DNA of 64,000 nt, from NCBI GenBank assembly GCA_905250025.1, contig CAJNOJ010000025.1, positions 525,632 to 589,631 on the forward strand, written 5' to 3'. The position numbers and the translations under genes are program-made. Under the pieces are notes generated by a model. The model was not told the DNA's origin, ran no database searches, and saw only the letters and a program-made list of their open reading frames with translations. This document shows positions 41,419 to 53,159 of the stretch, in pieces. Source of the stretch: Adineta ricciae (taxonomy: Eukaryota > Rotifera > Eurotatoria > Adinetida > Adinetidae). Numbering within the stretch: position 1 is the stretch's first letter; each line of letters begins with the position of its first letter.

Positions 41419-42065
41419 CTTTGTATATTTTTTCAAAATTGCCGCCGGTGTACTAATTTATTTCATATACCAATTCGATTTTAATCTTTTCCAAAACTGA
41501 TCGATCAAATTTCGAGCCAGTCAGCCTCTTTCTTGTCCAATAATTTATCCACGATTTTCATTTTATTTATTCATTTTGGGAGACATTTTTCTAAGATCTG
41601 TTTTACGCGACATTGTATAGTTAGTTGTATGTTACCAAATAAACCAATTCCAGCTTTCGAAAGTCAATCATTAACAATGACTTACCGGAACGATCAACCT
41701 TGACTTGAAAGAATAACGAACGTGACAAACGCATTCATGTGTACGATTGATATTTTGTAATTATATACAGTTCAATTGAAATTAGACTGCAAGCACGCAA
41801 ATCATCTGTCATACATACTTATTTTCTACTCATAATTTAAAGTATCACTAAGTTCGACATCTGTCCACTTGAATTCTTCGAATGCCTTTAACTATTCGAC
41901 ATGTCATATCCGTTTCGCTAATGTTTCTAGTGTATGTTGACGAACGAGAATTAAGTTAGATAAAAGTGCTTTTCTTTAGTGTGACGATGAATAATCTTTT
42001 TATTGTTACCCAAACATATAACGGAATAACAAAAACAAAAGGAAAACATTGTTGGTGCAACATGA
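41419..42065. other. Convergent intergenic region
   Basis: Between TTC39 (plus) and RRP1 (minus). It contains a 3' UTR-like AATAAACC near 41636 and AT-rich sequence. I see no other feature. Confidence 0.5.
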
Positions 42066-43684
42066 TTATTCAGTTGATTGTTTCTTCTTTTTTGAACCAC
42101 CTTTGCCTCGATGTTGTTTCTTTCGGCGTTTCTTTACAGCCTAAATGAAAAGCATTTCGAACTATTCAGTAAACGCTTTCTTTCGCTTTACATCGTATTT
42201 CTTCAAAAGTTGATCGATTTCTTCAGGTTTCGTTTCACTTTTCTTCTTGTGACCTAGTTCACCCAAATCTTTTTGTAATTCTCGTAAAGTCTAAACAAAT
42301 CCAGACGCAATACAAATAATCATTACGTTTCAAACACTTACATTCACATCGACTTCACAAGATAAGCGATTGGATTCAAATACTTCGGGTAAGCGTTCAT
42401 CCGATAAAGGATAAATACCACGTGAAAGCGCTTCAAATCTATATGTAATGAAAAGTAGGAATGTCCGGTATTCACTGAAGAATCTTACTTTCGAGCTAAT
42501 TCGTAAATTTGTTTACGATTTCTTTGTCTACAACTTTCGACTTTCGCTATTTTGATTAATTTTTCCGAAAGAAGTTTGTAATCAAACTACAATCAAAACG
42601 CAGTTCAATGAAGATTCTTTGCGAAGATGTTCAACATACTTGTAAAGCAGTATCTTCTTCTTGTTCACCTTCATCATTGATCTCCATTTCTTCTTCAATG
42701 GCCTGTCGACCAAACGGTTGAATCGTTTCCATTTCTTCTTCGGCATCAGGATCGATACCAACATCAGAATATTGAATGATCAACAAGAACAGATTCTTGT
42801 AAACATGTTTTATCAAGATTTCACTAGCAACATACCATCAGAATGAAGAAACTACCAAGGATGTCTGTCAAACCACTTACTTTTCTGATGTTTTGATAAT
42901 ATTGAAAAATGGTGATAATAAACGAAGCAATCGTTTGGGTTTCAAGGCAACTCCACCCACTTTAGCAAGTTCTTCAAGATAAATATCCGTTACGTGTAAT
43001 TTCAACCCTAGAAAATCAAGTCAACGAATCAGTCACTTCGATTTCCATTACGAACCATCACATGAACGATTGCCATTTGGACTCAAGACGTTTTTCGTAA
43101 GCATTTTTGTGAATTTTAGGATATCACTTTTGAGCCATTTGAGATTTTTGAGAAAAACAAATGAATCACGGAGAAAATAACGAACGAACTATTCGAATAA
43201 ACATATAGATAAGAGAAGAATTACGATATTCGTTTACCGTCATGAATTTACTCAGCCGCCATCGATCAATACCCCACCATTCCCGAGCAAATGTAGCAAA
43301 ACCAGCATCGATATACAATCGTGCTTGATCATTATCACGAAATTCATGAATCCAAGATGATATTTGTGCTGCTAATTGATCCTTACATTTGAAAAAGAAA
43401 ACGCACGAATACAGTTCGTTTACACGTCATAGAAAGCTTACTTGCAAAAGAGGTTTGTCAGCCATCCACATGTTATAATAAAGTCCTTTCCAGATTTTAA
43501 TTAGATCGTCATACGAAAAGAAACTTGTTGGATTCAATGTCCGTGCATTAATCCATGCTTTCAATCGTTCAACTGCTTTCGTTCGTTGAGCTTTACTCGA
43601 ATCAACTAACTTGTGAACAAGAATACGTTCGGGTTCAAGCTCGACTGTTTGCTGTTCATTATCATCGTTCGATTTTCGTGGCAT
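42066..43684 (-). CDS. RRP1: Ribosomal RNA processing protein 1 (RRP1/Nop52)
   Basis: A nucleolar factor for 60S subunit maturation. About seven exons run from MPRKSNDDNEQQTVELEPER at 43684. Family features are KAWINARTLNPTSFFSYDDL, IWKGLYYNMWMADKPLLQ and then WIHEFRDNDQARLYIDAGF, TFAREWWGIDRWRLSKFMT. Lower-complexity acidic sequence follows. It ends with a basic nucleolar-type tail (KKRRKKQHRGKGGSKKKKQS). It is divergent from the SHB-type gene, 241 nt away. The N-terminal half is the well conserved Nop52 domain; the tail is shorter than in vertebrates. Confidence 0.9.
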
Positions 43685-43925
43685 TCTTTGGATTCAACTA
43701 CACACGAGTACGTAAAGTAACAACAAAAATAAACAGCATGAAAATTTCACAAACTCAAATCTGATTGGTCGCTCGTTTCTACCAATGATGTCGCTGGTAT
43801 TTTTGCGTTCTTTATTCTTGTTTACCATTTGATTGAACATGAACATAGTAGGACTATTATATAAACCTCTCGACAGTGATCATCAACATTTTTTGACACA
43901 TTCCAATACATTTTCGTTTCAGATC

Positions 43926-46634
43926 ATGCCATTAGTTTCACTATTCGATCGGAATTTATCAACAACATCTTCATTTAAACAATCACCTAATCGCACTGAA
44001 CAGGTAAGTGACCTCGGAATTGAACATTGATCTATATTCGAGAACACTTCTCTTTCTGCGCGATAGTGAAATCCTATGTGCCGCTCGAAAATGCTCTCTT
44101 AAAGAATAACGACTAGTTCGCCGTAATCGGATCACTTGAGATATTGTATAGGATGTCCTTCTAACATAAGTCATCAGTAAGACAGACAGTAAGCGAACCC
44201 GTCTGTGTGTAAATTTCATAAATGTGCAAATGAGGCATGGAAAATGAAGGTTATATCCTCCATCTCTCAGATACATGTCATCAAAAATGAGAATTTTTCT
44301 ATTTCGGATGCTAGTTCTGCCCTTCCAGACAAATGTCTACCTTGATAGAGAAAGGAGCATAGCCGAAGACATACATAAGTGTTGATTACTTTTCCTAGTG
44401 AAGTCTGTCTTTTATTTAACGAGATTCAATCGTATAAGTTATACAAATCATTTGTACTTCACGTAAACAGTCATCCTAATTATCCCACACGTTTTATCTC
44501 AAGAAGAAGAAGAAGAAGTTTGCTCATTCTTACTTCTGTCTGTATGTATAGACAGATCTTCAGTCATTTATCGAGGTCAAGGAAACTATCATTCTCATTA
44601 TTATCAATGCTATTGTTACTTCTGCTGGCACCGCAAGAGACAATTTAAGGCGATATATACATTCTATCCATACACAAACACACACACACACGAAAGCTAT
44701 TGAATAAACTATGAGCTACAAATGGCATATTAAATAAATATTCATTTGTGCATGTGCGGACACTAAACTTGTGACATAATCGACGATGATGATGCGTGTT
44801 TCGACTAACAATAATACCATCTTTGTAACATTGATGATTGAATGAGCAAAAAAAAGGATCGGATACAATGATGGCTTGTTTTGCAGATAACATGAAAGAG
44901 CGCAAACGAACATCGATGATTGTCTTTTTCTTTTCAATGTATTGCATTTCCCGATTGGATTTCTCTCTCGTTTTTCTTCTTTCTTTTTGTGTTCGAGATT
45001 AATACGTCGACTCCTCCGTTTCTTTTTGTTTCTATTATAGCCGACTATTCATTCCTACTCAAATGGCAACAGTTCTGCCAAGGAGAATGGCTGCGATTCG
45101 TCTTTTCTCAAGCATCAACAGCAATTTCACCAACATCATCATCAGCGTAAGTTACTTATCTCCGACAGCGCCTAATCATAACAATATCTCTCGAGTGAAA
45201 TTAAACATGAGAAAGGAGGAAAGCCAAAAAAAATGCGAAACAAAGAAGCAGCTGCAGCTGTTCACATGTTTGATGTATCCCGCTGCGTTCGAATATGGAT
45301 ATTCTCATCATTACCATATGAACAGAACAAAAAATAGAAAAAATGCAAAGTTTTGTAGTAATAATACCGAGTTCTTCTCGCTTCTCTCTCTATCAAGGCC
45401 TTTTCTTTCAATCAGAACCTATCATTTGAGATAGGAAGAATGAATACTAGAAGAATATGATAGTATGTACATATTGGGTGGATCGACGCTCTCGGTGTTT
45501 GTGTGCGCATATTAAGACGATTGCACCCATTTGTATTGACAATCTATACGTATAAATGTATGTGCCATTAGACGATTGATGGTGTTTGTCGACTTGCCCT
45601 TTTGTTGCTTATGAGTATAATCATTTATTCTAATTTCACTATAGTTGTATAGAGTATATTGTAGAGTAGCGTACACGAANNNNNNNNNNNNNNNNNNNNN
45701 NNNNNNNNNNNNNNNNNNNNNGTCATTACCTAAACCACAATTAATCACAGCCCATCAAGATACATCCATTGCATATGAACGACCATGGGATACATTACAA
45801 ACATCTCTTATCAGTAGTCTTTCATCTCCTTCATCGGCTACACCGAATCGTAATGGAGGGTCACTACAAAAGATGCCTAGTACCGAGGAATCAAAACAAA
45901 TTGGCACACCACCATTTCCTATGGTTTCACCCAATATCAGTACTTGTCGACATAGCACATGCTCGCCAGACGAGAAGAATACTTTTAACAATCTCAACGT
46001 AGGAGGTAAGCAAACAGTTGATAAAAGAATTGTATTGAATTTCTACTCTACAACACCATTGTTTCCTTTGTTTAGATATAAATAAAACAAACAATCGTAA
46101 CCTTATTCCATTAATATCAGATATTGATACAGCAATTCCAATCGATCGTTATTTGTAAGTATTTATCGGAAATTTGATGAAACACATTCAAAACTTATTC
46201 TCTATTGACTTAGTTGGTACCATTATGCAATGTCCCGACGAACAGCTGAAGGTATTTTACAATCACGTCCACCGGGTAGTTTCCTTGTTCGTCAAAGTGA
46301 AAGTGGAAATCAAAACGATTACTCACTTTCTATCCGGTAAGTTTCAATTCGACCATTCTCATCGAGTATAAACTTTCCTTTCCTTCTCGTGTCTAGAACT
46401 GCAAAAAGTTGTATGCACATGCGTATATGTTACTCGGCAGGTGTTTATATACTTGGCGAGTGTTCACGACCATTTCCAAGTGTATCACGTATGATTGAAT
46501 ATTTTAGTCAAACATGTGTGCCTATACGTGGTGCAGCACCAATCAAACTAGGTACGCCTGTATTTCGCTGTGAAACACTTTCATCATTACCTAACGACCA
46601 TAATTTCATTGAGGACGGCGAAGAACTTTTGTAA
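43926..46634 (+). CDS. SHB: SHB/SHD/SHE/SHF-type SH2 adaptor, interrupted by an assembly gap
   Basis: A phosphotyrosine signalling adaptor. Exon 1 (43926-44003, MPLVSLFDRNLSTTSSFKQS) is followed by a 1,037-nt intron and exon 2 (45041-45146). An intron or exon then runs into a 42-N gap. After the gap come a YERPWD motif like the YxxPW repeats of this family, a Ser/Pro-rich linker, and the SH2 domain: YFWYHYAMSRRTAEGILQ, FLVRQSESGNQNDYSLSIR (with the phosphotyrosine-binding Arg), CMHMRICYSAGVYILGE and CVPIRGAAPIKLGTPV. The last matches the SHB-family C-terminus rather than Src-type SH2. The protein cannot be given a full length because of the gap. Confidence 0.82.
44004..45040 (+). other. Long first intron of the SHB-type gene
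   Basis: A GTAAGTG donor and a TATTATAG acceptor bound 1,037 nt. It has GAA repeats near 44501-44518 and CA repeats near 44680-44692. Minus-strand ORFs here are Phe/Ser-rich chance frames. Confidence 0.55.
45680..45721. other. Assembly gap (42 N)
   Basis: A run of N falls within the SHB-type gene between exon 2 and the exon encoding the YERPWD motif. Coding sequence or an intron end may be missing. Confidence 1.
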
Positions 46635-47129
46635 TTTATTTTTCATCTCTTCTGACCATTTGATTTTGTATATTTATATCTGTATACATAGATAGCAAAG
46701 TATCTCTTATTCTCTGATATATGACAGCAAGAAATATCTTCAAATATTCTCTTTCTCTTCTTCAATACAAGCAGATAGTTTGTTTCTTTGTTCCTGTTTC
46801 TGTTATACACAAGATTTCTGGTGATTTTTTGTCTTTTTTTTGTCTTTGACTTTCGTGCATTAGCCAATGACTAAATCAGGAATAAATAATATTCTTATTT
46901 GATTCAATAAACACTCACCTCTTTTTTATTTAATATAATTTATTTGAAAAAGAAAACAAATCTCTTCTTTCCTCTCACAAAAAGCGCTACATCGATAACT
47001 AACGACACACTTTGTCTACTAACCTCTTTCGGTTGCTTTGACAATAACAATTATTTTTACATTGATCATGGTAACCACACTGTTTTCTCTCTCGTTATAC
47101 TTGTTTCATTCGACGATTCCAACAAAGCC
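46635..47129. other. Intergenic region, SHB-type gene to Flattop
   Basis: AT-rich sequence with poly-T and AATAAACA near 46906. It contains the 3' UTR of the adaptor and the promoter side of Flattop. No clear TATA box is seen. Confidence 0.45.
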
Positions 47130-47617
47130 ATGTCGCGTAACTATAGTGCCTCACAATATGAAAAATCCTTCACACCTAAGCGTTTACAAATGTACCAAGT
47201 TCCAAAGGATCCTCAACCTGGTCTGGTTAGTAACTTGACTCGCATTTCGCGTAAGCTTGACTTCTTTTTTCAAATTTCAGCATGCCAAAGGTTCGTCATC
47301 AGTGAATGGCAATAGTATCGTGGCTGATGATCGTGGTCATCTTCTTCCTGGTGTAGAAAGATCGAAACGATCACCGTTTGGTGAATTTATTGGTACATGG
47401 GATTTACCAAAACGAATTCCAGGACCTTACCACGTTCATCCAATGGGACGAACGGAGAAAAACTTCGATACACTCTGTTTGCAACGTGATAATACAATCC
47501 GAGAAATGGAACAAGCACGAGTATATCAAGTATGTCATGCCAATTCCTCTTTGTTTATCTATTTATTCTCATTTTTAGAAAGAAGGCTCGTCGGCTAAAC
47601 AATCCTGTTGTAACTAA
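47130..47617 (+). CDS. CFAP126: Flattop (CFAP126)
   Basis: A basal-body and ciliary microtubule-inner protein involved in planar positioning of cilia. Three exons (47130-47225, 47281-47529, 47579-47617) encode 127 residues. MSRNYSASQYEKSFTPKRLQ matches the vertebrate start MATNYSANQYEKAF. IVADDRGHLLPGVERSKRSP then FGEFIGTWDLPKRIPGP reproduces the core ANDRGHLLPSVPRSKANPWGSF block. The C-terminal half of vertebrate Flattop (disordered, Pro-rich) is missing, so this is a minimal form. It ends KQSCCN. It converges with the p25-alpha-like gene, 60 nt away. Confidence 0.9.
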
Positions 47618-47677
47618 AGACAAGGAGAACTTGATCATATGATAAACTTTTTATTTTTCACTCTCTTCTTTCTTATT

Positions 47678-48919
47678 CTAATTGCCTTGACTCGTGTGAA
47701 CTTTTGTACGATCCATATGCTCATTAAATTCACTTGTTTTTTGTAATGGACTACGTGGTCCAGCAAAAATCATTTGGACCATATCGTCTGCTCGGATATG
47801 TTTATGTGCCGCAATGGTTTGAAGCAATAAGAGAAAACCATCGAAATCGATATCACGTGTGCCTTGTGGATAAACACCATTCAATGTCAAATCACCTAAG
47901 ATTGAAATAAAGTCTTTATCAAGTTCATTAATTGTATAATTATCATCGAATATTCGACATTCACGCATCCAATTGCTCAGGACCGAGTTTGTTAAACGCG
48001 CTTCTAAATGTGAACTCTGACGGCGGTAGGCGAATGTCGCAAATTCTTTGTAAAGCGAACGTAGACGTTTACGTTCATCATCAGTTAAGTGTAATTTTCG
48101 ACTTTCTTCCACAACATCACGCATAAGGTGAACGGCAGCTAGAACTTTCTTTGTATCCCATGGACGATTGAGTTTCTTGGTTGATCCAACTTCCGGAACT
48201 TGTTCGAATTCACTACGCCACCTTTGAAATGACGATGCATCGGCAACGAGCAGTCTTTTAGCGAAGTCATTCAATGAAATATGAATTTCTTTCGCTAAGA
48301 TATCAATGCAATCGAGAAAACCATTCCAATTGAAAGTATCTGTGTTTATTTTGTATACACCATTGTTAATATTGCGAGCTAACACATTTGACAAGACGCT
48401 CTCTACAAGATATGTGAGGTGCATGGAACTATAGAGAAGTGTTTTCATGCATACCAATGAGATTTCTTGAATAGACATCGGGAATAACATGTGAAACGCG
48501 GAGCCATTGAATAAAAACATTTTGTCGGATTAGACCATGTTCAAATTGTTCGGATGATAATTGAAATAGATCAGATAATTTGTTCAGAAGATCTTTCTAA
48601 ACTCAAGCGAGATGTTTTCGGTAGTGTTAGCAAATTTTCATACATCAAGTTCATCACGTTGAATGTACGTTTCAAACATATGTATAGTTTTAAGTTTGGC
48701 TACATCTTTTGATAAAACCTTATCGGTTGTGGTTAACACTGCGTCCATTTGTTGTTTGCCATCAGATTGTTCAAGTCCCCCATCTTTTCGTGGCACTTTT
48801 TTTGTCGACTTTTTCGCCTTCGTTTTACTTTTCCGTTTTCGACTCTTCTTCTTCTTCTTCTTCTTCTTTTTCTTTTTCTTTCGCTTGTTCCCTAACACAC
48901 GTCGATCATTCATTCCCAT
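47678..48919 (-). CDS. p25-alpha-like repeat protein with poly-Lys N-terminus
   Basis: Three exons, assembled with introns at about 48588-48638 and about 48459-48528, the latter chosen because it restores the frame. The start MGMNDRRVLGNKRK is followed by a run of Lys from AAG/AAA repeats and a basic region. Two degenerate repeats follow, each ending in a TPPP/p25-alpha-like F-x-GF-L-x-L-x-x-IA unit: TDTFNWNGFLDCIDILAKEI and RDIDFDGFLLLLQTIAAH, the second preceded by LSNWMRECRIFDDNYTINEL. p25-alpha proteins bind tubulin and bundle microtubules. I infer a microtubule or ciliary role, but similarity is low. Confidence 0.6.
48841..48885. repeat. (CTT)n tract encoding poly-Lys on the minus strand
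   Basis: About 45 nt of CTT/TTT repeats, read on the minus strand as the Lys run at the N-terminus of the p25-alpha-like gene. Plus-strand ORFs through it (poly-Phe, poly-Ser) are shadows. Confidence 0.85.
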
Positions 48920-49235
48920 TTGTATCTACATACAAAATACATAATTACTTTCACCCGATTGATCTGACTTTATCGACTACTAATACACAAATAAAGTAGT
49001 GTTACTCGACATGTCTCAAGGTTGTCTACAATGTACATTTCCTATCACGCATGCATCATTAATCCCACAGAATCGACAATTGTTTAGTCCTTACATCATA
49101 TGTATCGCGTCATTTGTTTTGTGAACTCATTCGAATTACATATCACGAGACACATGTGATCGACATGATAAATCGTCCGAAATAATGTCAAAACTCTCTC
49201 AACACTCGTTTGGAGTCGTTGAGTTGTACGTAACC
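48920..49235. other. Spacer between two p25-alpha-like genes
   Basis: 316 nt with no gene, AT-rich. It includes an AATAAA-type signal near 48990 on the plus strand only. Confidence 0.4.
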
Positions 49236-49937
49236 TTATTTTCTTACATCATTGTATTGCTTAATCAGTGTTGACATCGATGGTAATAAACCTAATTGAA
49301 TTTTATCTTGGACTTGTTTTAATTTGAGTACATCGTTGTAAATCTGTGAACTGATGATCTTTCTATAAATCTCGTCTTTACTTAAACGCAAGCGAAATTT
49401 GATAATGTCGAGAAATTGAATGAAACCACAAAAGTCGAAATCTTTATTCTTTCGTTCGTAGATCTTCTTCTTGATCAGCTGTTTACGTAAATGATTCCAA
49501 TCGGTGTTGAACATCGATGTTGCATATTCACTCTCGAATATATCGGATTGTTCCAATAATTTTAACATTCGTTCGCGTGATATTCGCTTGCTTTCGTTGA
49601 CTTTGTCCGCGTATTCATTGAAAATTCTCAATAAACAACCGATAACATCATCTCGTTCAAGGAATACTTCATTGAAGCTGATTAACGGCTTTTCAATTTG
49701 TATTTCGTCGACTAGTTCGTGCATAATCTCTCGAGTCATTTCATAATCATTTTCATCTAAGACGTTGAAGTCCGAGACAATCGAACCAGGTCTCGGTGTT
49801 CGAACTGAACCAATACTACTCGTTGTGGCGCTCCCACGGGAGATAGAATGTTTTAAAAGAATGTTCGTTAAACGACGACCTGTGCTGGTTGAACTGAGTC
49901 GACCACGAGATGATGTTCGAGCTTTTGTTGGTATCAT
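49236..49937 (-). CDS. p25-alpha-like single-domain protein
   Basis: A 233-residue single-exon gene. The N-terminal 45 residues are Ser/Arg/Thr-rich (MIPTKARTSSRGRLSSTSTG). The rest is helical, with VIGCLLRIFNEYADKV, then KDFDFCGFIQFLDIIKFRLR, which matches the GF-x-x-FL-x-I unit of the neighbouring downstream protein and of p25-alpha. The two proteins look like diverged tandem paralogues on the same strand. Function is inferred only from the family (tubulin or cilium related). The next gene upstream ends just 73 nt before this start. Confidence 0.55.
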   Translation of the reverse strand: MIPTKARTSSRGRLSSTSTGRRLTNILLKHSISRGSATTSSIGSVRTPRPGSIVSDFNVLDENDYEMTREIMHELVDEIQIEKPLISFNEVFLERDDVIGCLLRIFNEYADKVNESKRISRERMLKLLEQSDIFESEYATSMFNTDWNHLRKQLIKKKIYERKNKDFDFCGFIQFLDIIKFRLRLSKDEIYRKIISSQIYNDVLKLKQVQDKIQLGLLPSMSTLIKQYNDVRK

Positions 49938-50010
49938 TTTCGTTTTGAGATATTTGATAAGAAATGAAAAATAGGAAATTTTCGTTGCACTTTGTTGTTT
50001 AGTAACATTT

Positions 50011-50772
50011 TTATTCGTGATTGTGCTTATGATATTTAGTTAAATGAGATTTGAATGGAGTTTCATGATGCAGTTTTTGTAAATCAGCATTGAGTTTTTG
50101 GAATGCAGAGGAAACAGAACGATGGCGAATTTGTTGACGAGTGAGATGATCTGTTGGTTGAAAAGATTTTCCTCCAGATGATCTTTTTGAATCTTTCCGA
50201 AGCGTTGAAATAGGTGTGTCAGCTTTTTCAAGAGTTTTGTCAATATGTAACTGCATAAAATCGTTTTCTAGTTGTTGATTGGTCTGTACAATAGTATCGA
50301 TGTTGTTAGCTGGAAGTGAATGATTAAGAGCATGTTGCAATTCATAAAGCTCTGAAAAATTGTTATCGAAATGCCAATGTTCGCTGAGTATTGCTTCAAC
50401 AAGGAATTTTGCACAAGATTTCATACAGAGAAGTTGATCTTGTTTTGACAAACGTTGTTTGCGTTCAATTCGTTGTCGTAGCTGTTCGGTAATCGGTTGT
50501 AGTGTGTCCTGGATTTGATCCAACATTTGATTAAACTTTGTTCGAACAAAAAGTTTTTCGACTGTTTCTTTTGTACTTTCAATGAAGTCCTTCTCGAGAC
50601 TATCGTCACTATGAGAATGACACAACCGATGATGAGATACGAAAGAAGATGAACGTGCACGATTATGATTGTAGTTGTGTTTGGAGAGAACATGTTTTGA
50701 ACGATGAGCAGAACGGGAAATATCGATAACACTATTGCTGGGCACGTGTCGAGGTTTGGAATAGAAATACAT
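50011..50772 (-). CDS. Unrecognised basic helical protein
   Basis: A 253-residue single-exon protein. It starts MYFYSKPRHVPSNSVIDISR. A His/Ser/Arg-rich N-terminus gives way to a helical middle (FNQMLDQIQDTLQPITEQLR, MKSCAKFLVEAILSEHWHF) and a basic end. There is no recognised domain. It stands at the head of a same-strand trio with the two p25-alpha-like genes, 73 nt before the next start, so it may share their transcript or function. It is not a p25-alpha homologue that I can see. Confidence 0.55.
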   Translation of the reverse strand: MYFYSKPRHVPSNSVIDISRSAHRSKHVLSKHNYNHNRARSSSFVSHHRLCHSHSDDSLEKDFIESTKETVEKLFVRTKFNQMLDQIQDTLQPITEQLRQRIERKQRLSKQDQLLCMKSCAKFLVEAILSEHWHFDNNFSELYELQHALNHSLPANNIDTIVQTNQQLENDFMQLHIDKTLEKADTPISTLRKDSKRSSGGKSFQPTDHLTRQQIRHRSVSSAFQKLNADLQKLHHETPFKSHLTKYHKHNHE

Positions 50773-51387
50773 TTGTTTAGCGAATACATTACGTTTTAAG
50801 TTGTATTTCGATTCATGTAAGTGAGCTCTACGTTAAGAATTAAAGAAAAAAAAATTCAAATAATGTCAGCGCTTTTTACTTCATTGTTTTTTAACGGCTT
50901 TTTACTTCATTGTTTTTTAACGATCTCTCTGACACAGAAATTGACCGTTATAATCAAAGAGTTCAAGAATATTACTAGAAAACGTTGATTTATGCTTCGG
51001 CTTGTCAGACTGTCAATGAGAACAATAATGTATATATGGATCTTTACTAGATGTCACTACTCTCTTATCCACGAGGATAGAAAATCTCGATTAATTTCAT
51101 GAATCTGCGTGATATACAATAAGATATATCCCATTGATATCCGTTATTACAATAAACTCATCCATTTAAATACGCTTGAAAAAGCACGAAGACATTCTTC
51201 ATCAACATGATTTTCATTGGTTTGGACTAAGAAATCCGCTTGGATCACAACCAATGAGACAAGGAATAAGTTCGTTCTCTTAACTGCTTATATTATGTCA
51301 TGTGAACTTGCTCTGATTTGTTTTGTACTGTGCGTGAAGAAAACAAACTACCTCGATGATATTTTAGATAAAATACTCAATTAAACA
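50773..51387. promoter_or_regulatory. Divergent region upstream of CHMP7
   Basis: Promoter side of the minus-strand trio and of CHMP7. It holds the 26-nt tandem duplication at 50871-50922. No clear TATA box. Confidence 0.4.
50871..50922 (+). repeat. Two exact tandem copies of a 26-nt unit
   Basis: GCTTTTTACTTCATTG followed by TTTTTTAACG, repeated twice without a difference. This is a recent slippage or duplication in intergenic DNA. Confidence 0.85.
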
Positions 51388-53159
51388 ATGACATCGTTAA
51401 CTCCTAAACCATCTCAGGTTGAATCTTGGGAGCGTTTACCATCCGATTGGCATAATGACGAACGTATGGACGCGTTATTTGCTTTTTTCAAAGATCGCGA
51501 TTTGAATCCTGTTCATTACGATGCCAAAATGAAATTTTGGAGTGAAACAATCAATGCATTTTGTGAAGATCACGGACTTTTACAAATTGATATGCCAACG
51601 ATTGTTTCACGTTTTCGTCGAAAAGGAAAAACACCGAAATGTTTGGATAAAGTGTTCGATGAATTAGTCAAACAAAATCGTTTGGTATCGACAAATGACT
51701 ACACAAATTCGCAACAATCATCGTGGGTGTCGTGGTCATTTAATAAACTAGCAAGTCCAATTACAAGCTGGATGTCTCCGAAAACGCCAGTCGATCAGGA
51801 AGTTTTCATCATTAAAGAACTTGTCGATGTAAGTTTGAACTTTGTCGCTGTGTTTTGAAAATGAAATATATGATTTAGAAAAAAGCTTTGCAAGTTGTCG
51901 AAGCTCTGCAATCTCAAGTTTATGTTCCAACATTTGACTGCGTTGTGTCGTTTACATCTTTCATAAACACTTGCCGTCGATGTGCATTAATCGATGAAAA
52001 TTCGATTAATTTAGTTATATCGGCATTGACACGAGACAAGAAGATTCTGATCGATTATATTGGCGATGCTAAAGATGTGAAAGTAAGGAACTTCGCCATT
52101 GTTTGTTCTATTCGAATGATATTATTGTTTAGGTTGTGAAGTTCGTGGCACCTGGAGCATCTGTAGTTCGTCCATTGACTGAGATCGAAAACAGTGTACT
52201 TTTGTAAGAAAAAATTTTGTTTTTCTATCGAAGTGTTTTTGACGAAATTCTATTGTTAGATTACGTCATTCGAAAGAACGTTTAGAAGAACAACTGAAGA
52301 AATCGGATGAACAAATCGAAGGGTAAACTCGATGGTGTGCTGGTAGATAGTTACTGGAAGTTTTCTTTATATTTAAGATTACTTGCAGACATTCGTCGTC
52401 ACTTGAAGAATAGTAATCGTACAGCAGCAATGAAATTATTACGTAAGAAGAAATTACTTGAACGTGAACACGAGAAAAAAGAAGGAACAATTGAACATCT
52501 TAACTGCGTTTTGACACAAATTGAACAAACAGATTGTTCTTCATTGGTAAACACAAAATTCTAACGTTTCCCTCTCAAAGCAATCGATTGTATTTCTATT
52601 AAGGTTATCAACGCTTACTCATCAGGCGTTCAGGCACATAAAGAACTTCTGCGTAAAAATGGTCTTACGCCTGATGCTGTTGACGACATGATTGACGAAG
52701 TACAAGAGGTAAAGCAATACGCTCTCCGTTGATTTATATGCATTGCTCGCATGCTCACTTATACGACAATGCCTGGTCTGATTTCATCAATAAAATCCGT
52801 TTTTGTTTGATTATTACAGATGCTGGAAAATCAAAAAGAATTGGATGAGGCACTCAGTCGACCCGTTGGTAATGAAACAACCGACATGACAGAATTAGAA
52901 GGTGAACTGGAAGAATTACTAAAACAACCTGTACTACCAACACCTGTACCTGCTGCTCCAATTCCAGCACAAAAAGAAACTGTTAATGAAGAATACATCA
53001 AACCACCGGAACAAGATCCATTCGCTGACCTCGAATTACGTTTACAGAAACTAGGTGTACAAGAATGTACGTTATCCCATTCATTGAATTTCTTATCTGT
53101 GATTCTGTGTTTTAGCAACACCTAATAAGGTTCCCGAAATAGCATCATCGAGTCAATAA
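51388..53159 (+). CDS. CHMP7: Charged multivesicular body protein 7 (CHMP7)
   Basis: An ESCRT-III-related protein that starts ESCRT-III assembly at the reforming nuclear envelope. About eight exons. It starts MTSLTPKPSQVESWERLPSD. The N-terminal half is the winged-helix membrane-binding region (WSETINAFCEDHGLL, LVKQNRLVSTNDY). The C-terminal half is a SNF7-like coiled coil (LLADIRRHLKNSNRTAAMKL, VINAYSSGVQAHKELLRKNG) with the PEQDPFADLELRLQKL end that resembles a MIM-type motif. The acidic Pro-rich linker matches other CHMP7s. It lies upstream of the co-directional cluster of carboxypeptidase, RSL24D1 and others. Confidence 0.9.

Noticed and set aside
44645..44947. Minus-strand ORFs in the long intron of the SHB-type gene
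   Set aside because: Low-complexity Phe/Ser/Cys-rich frames with no domain; the CA-repeat region generates them.
48663..48999. Plus-strand ORFs with poly-Phe or poly-Ser
   Set aside because: Antisense reading of the poly-Lys tract of the p25-alpha-like gene.
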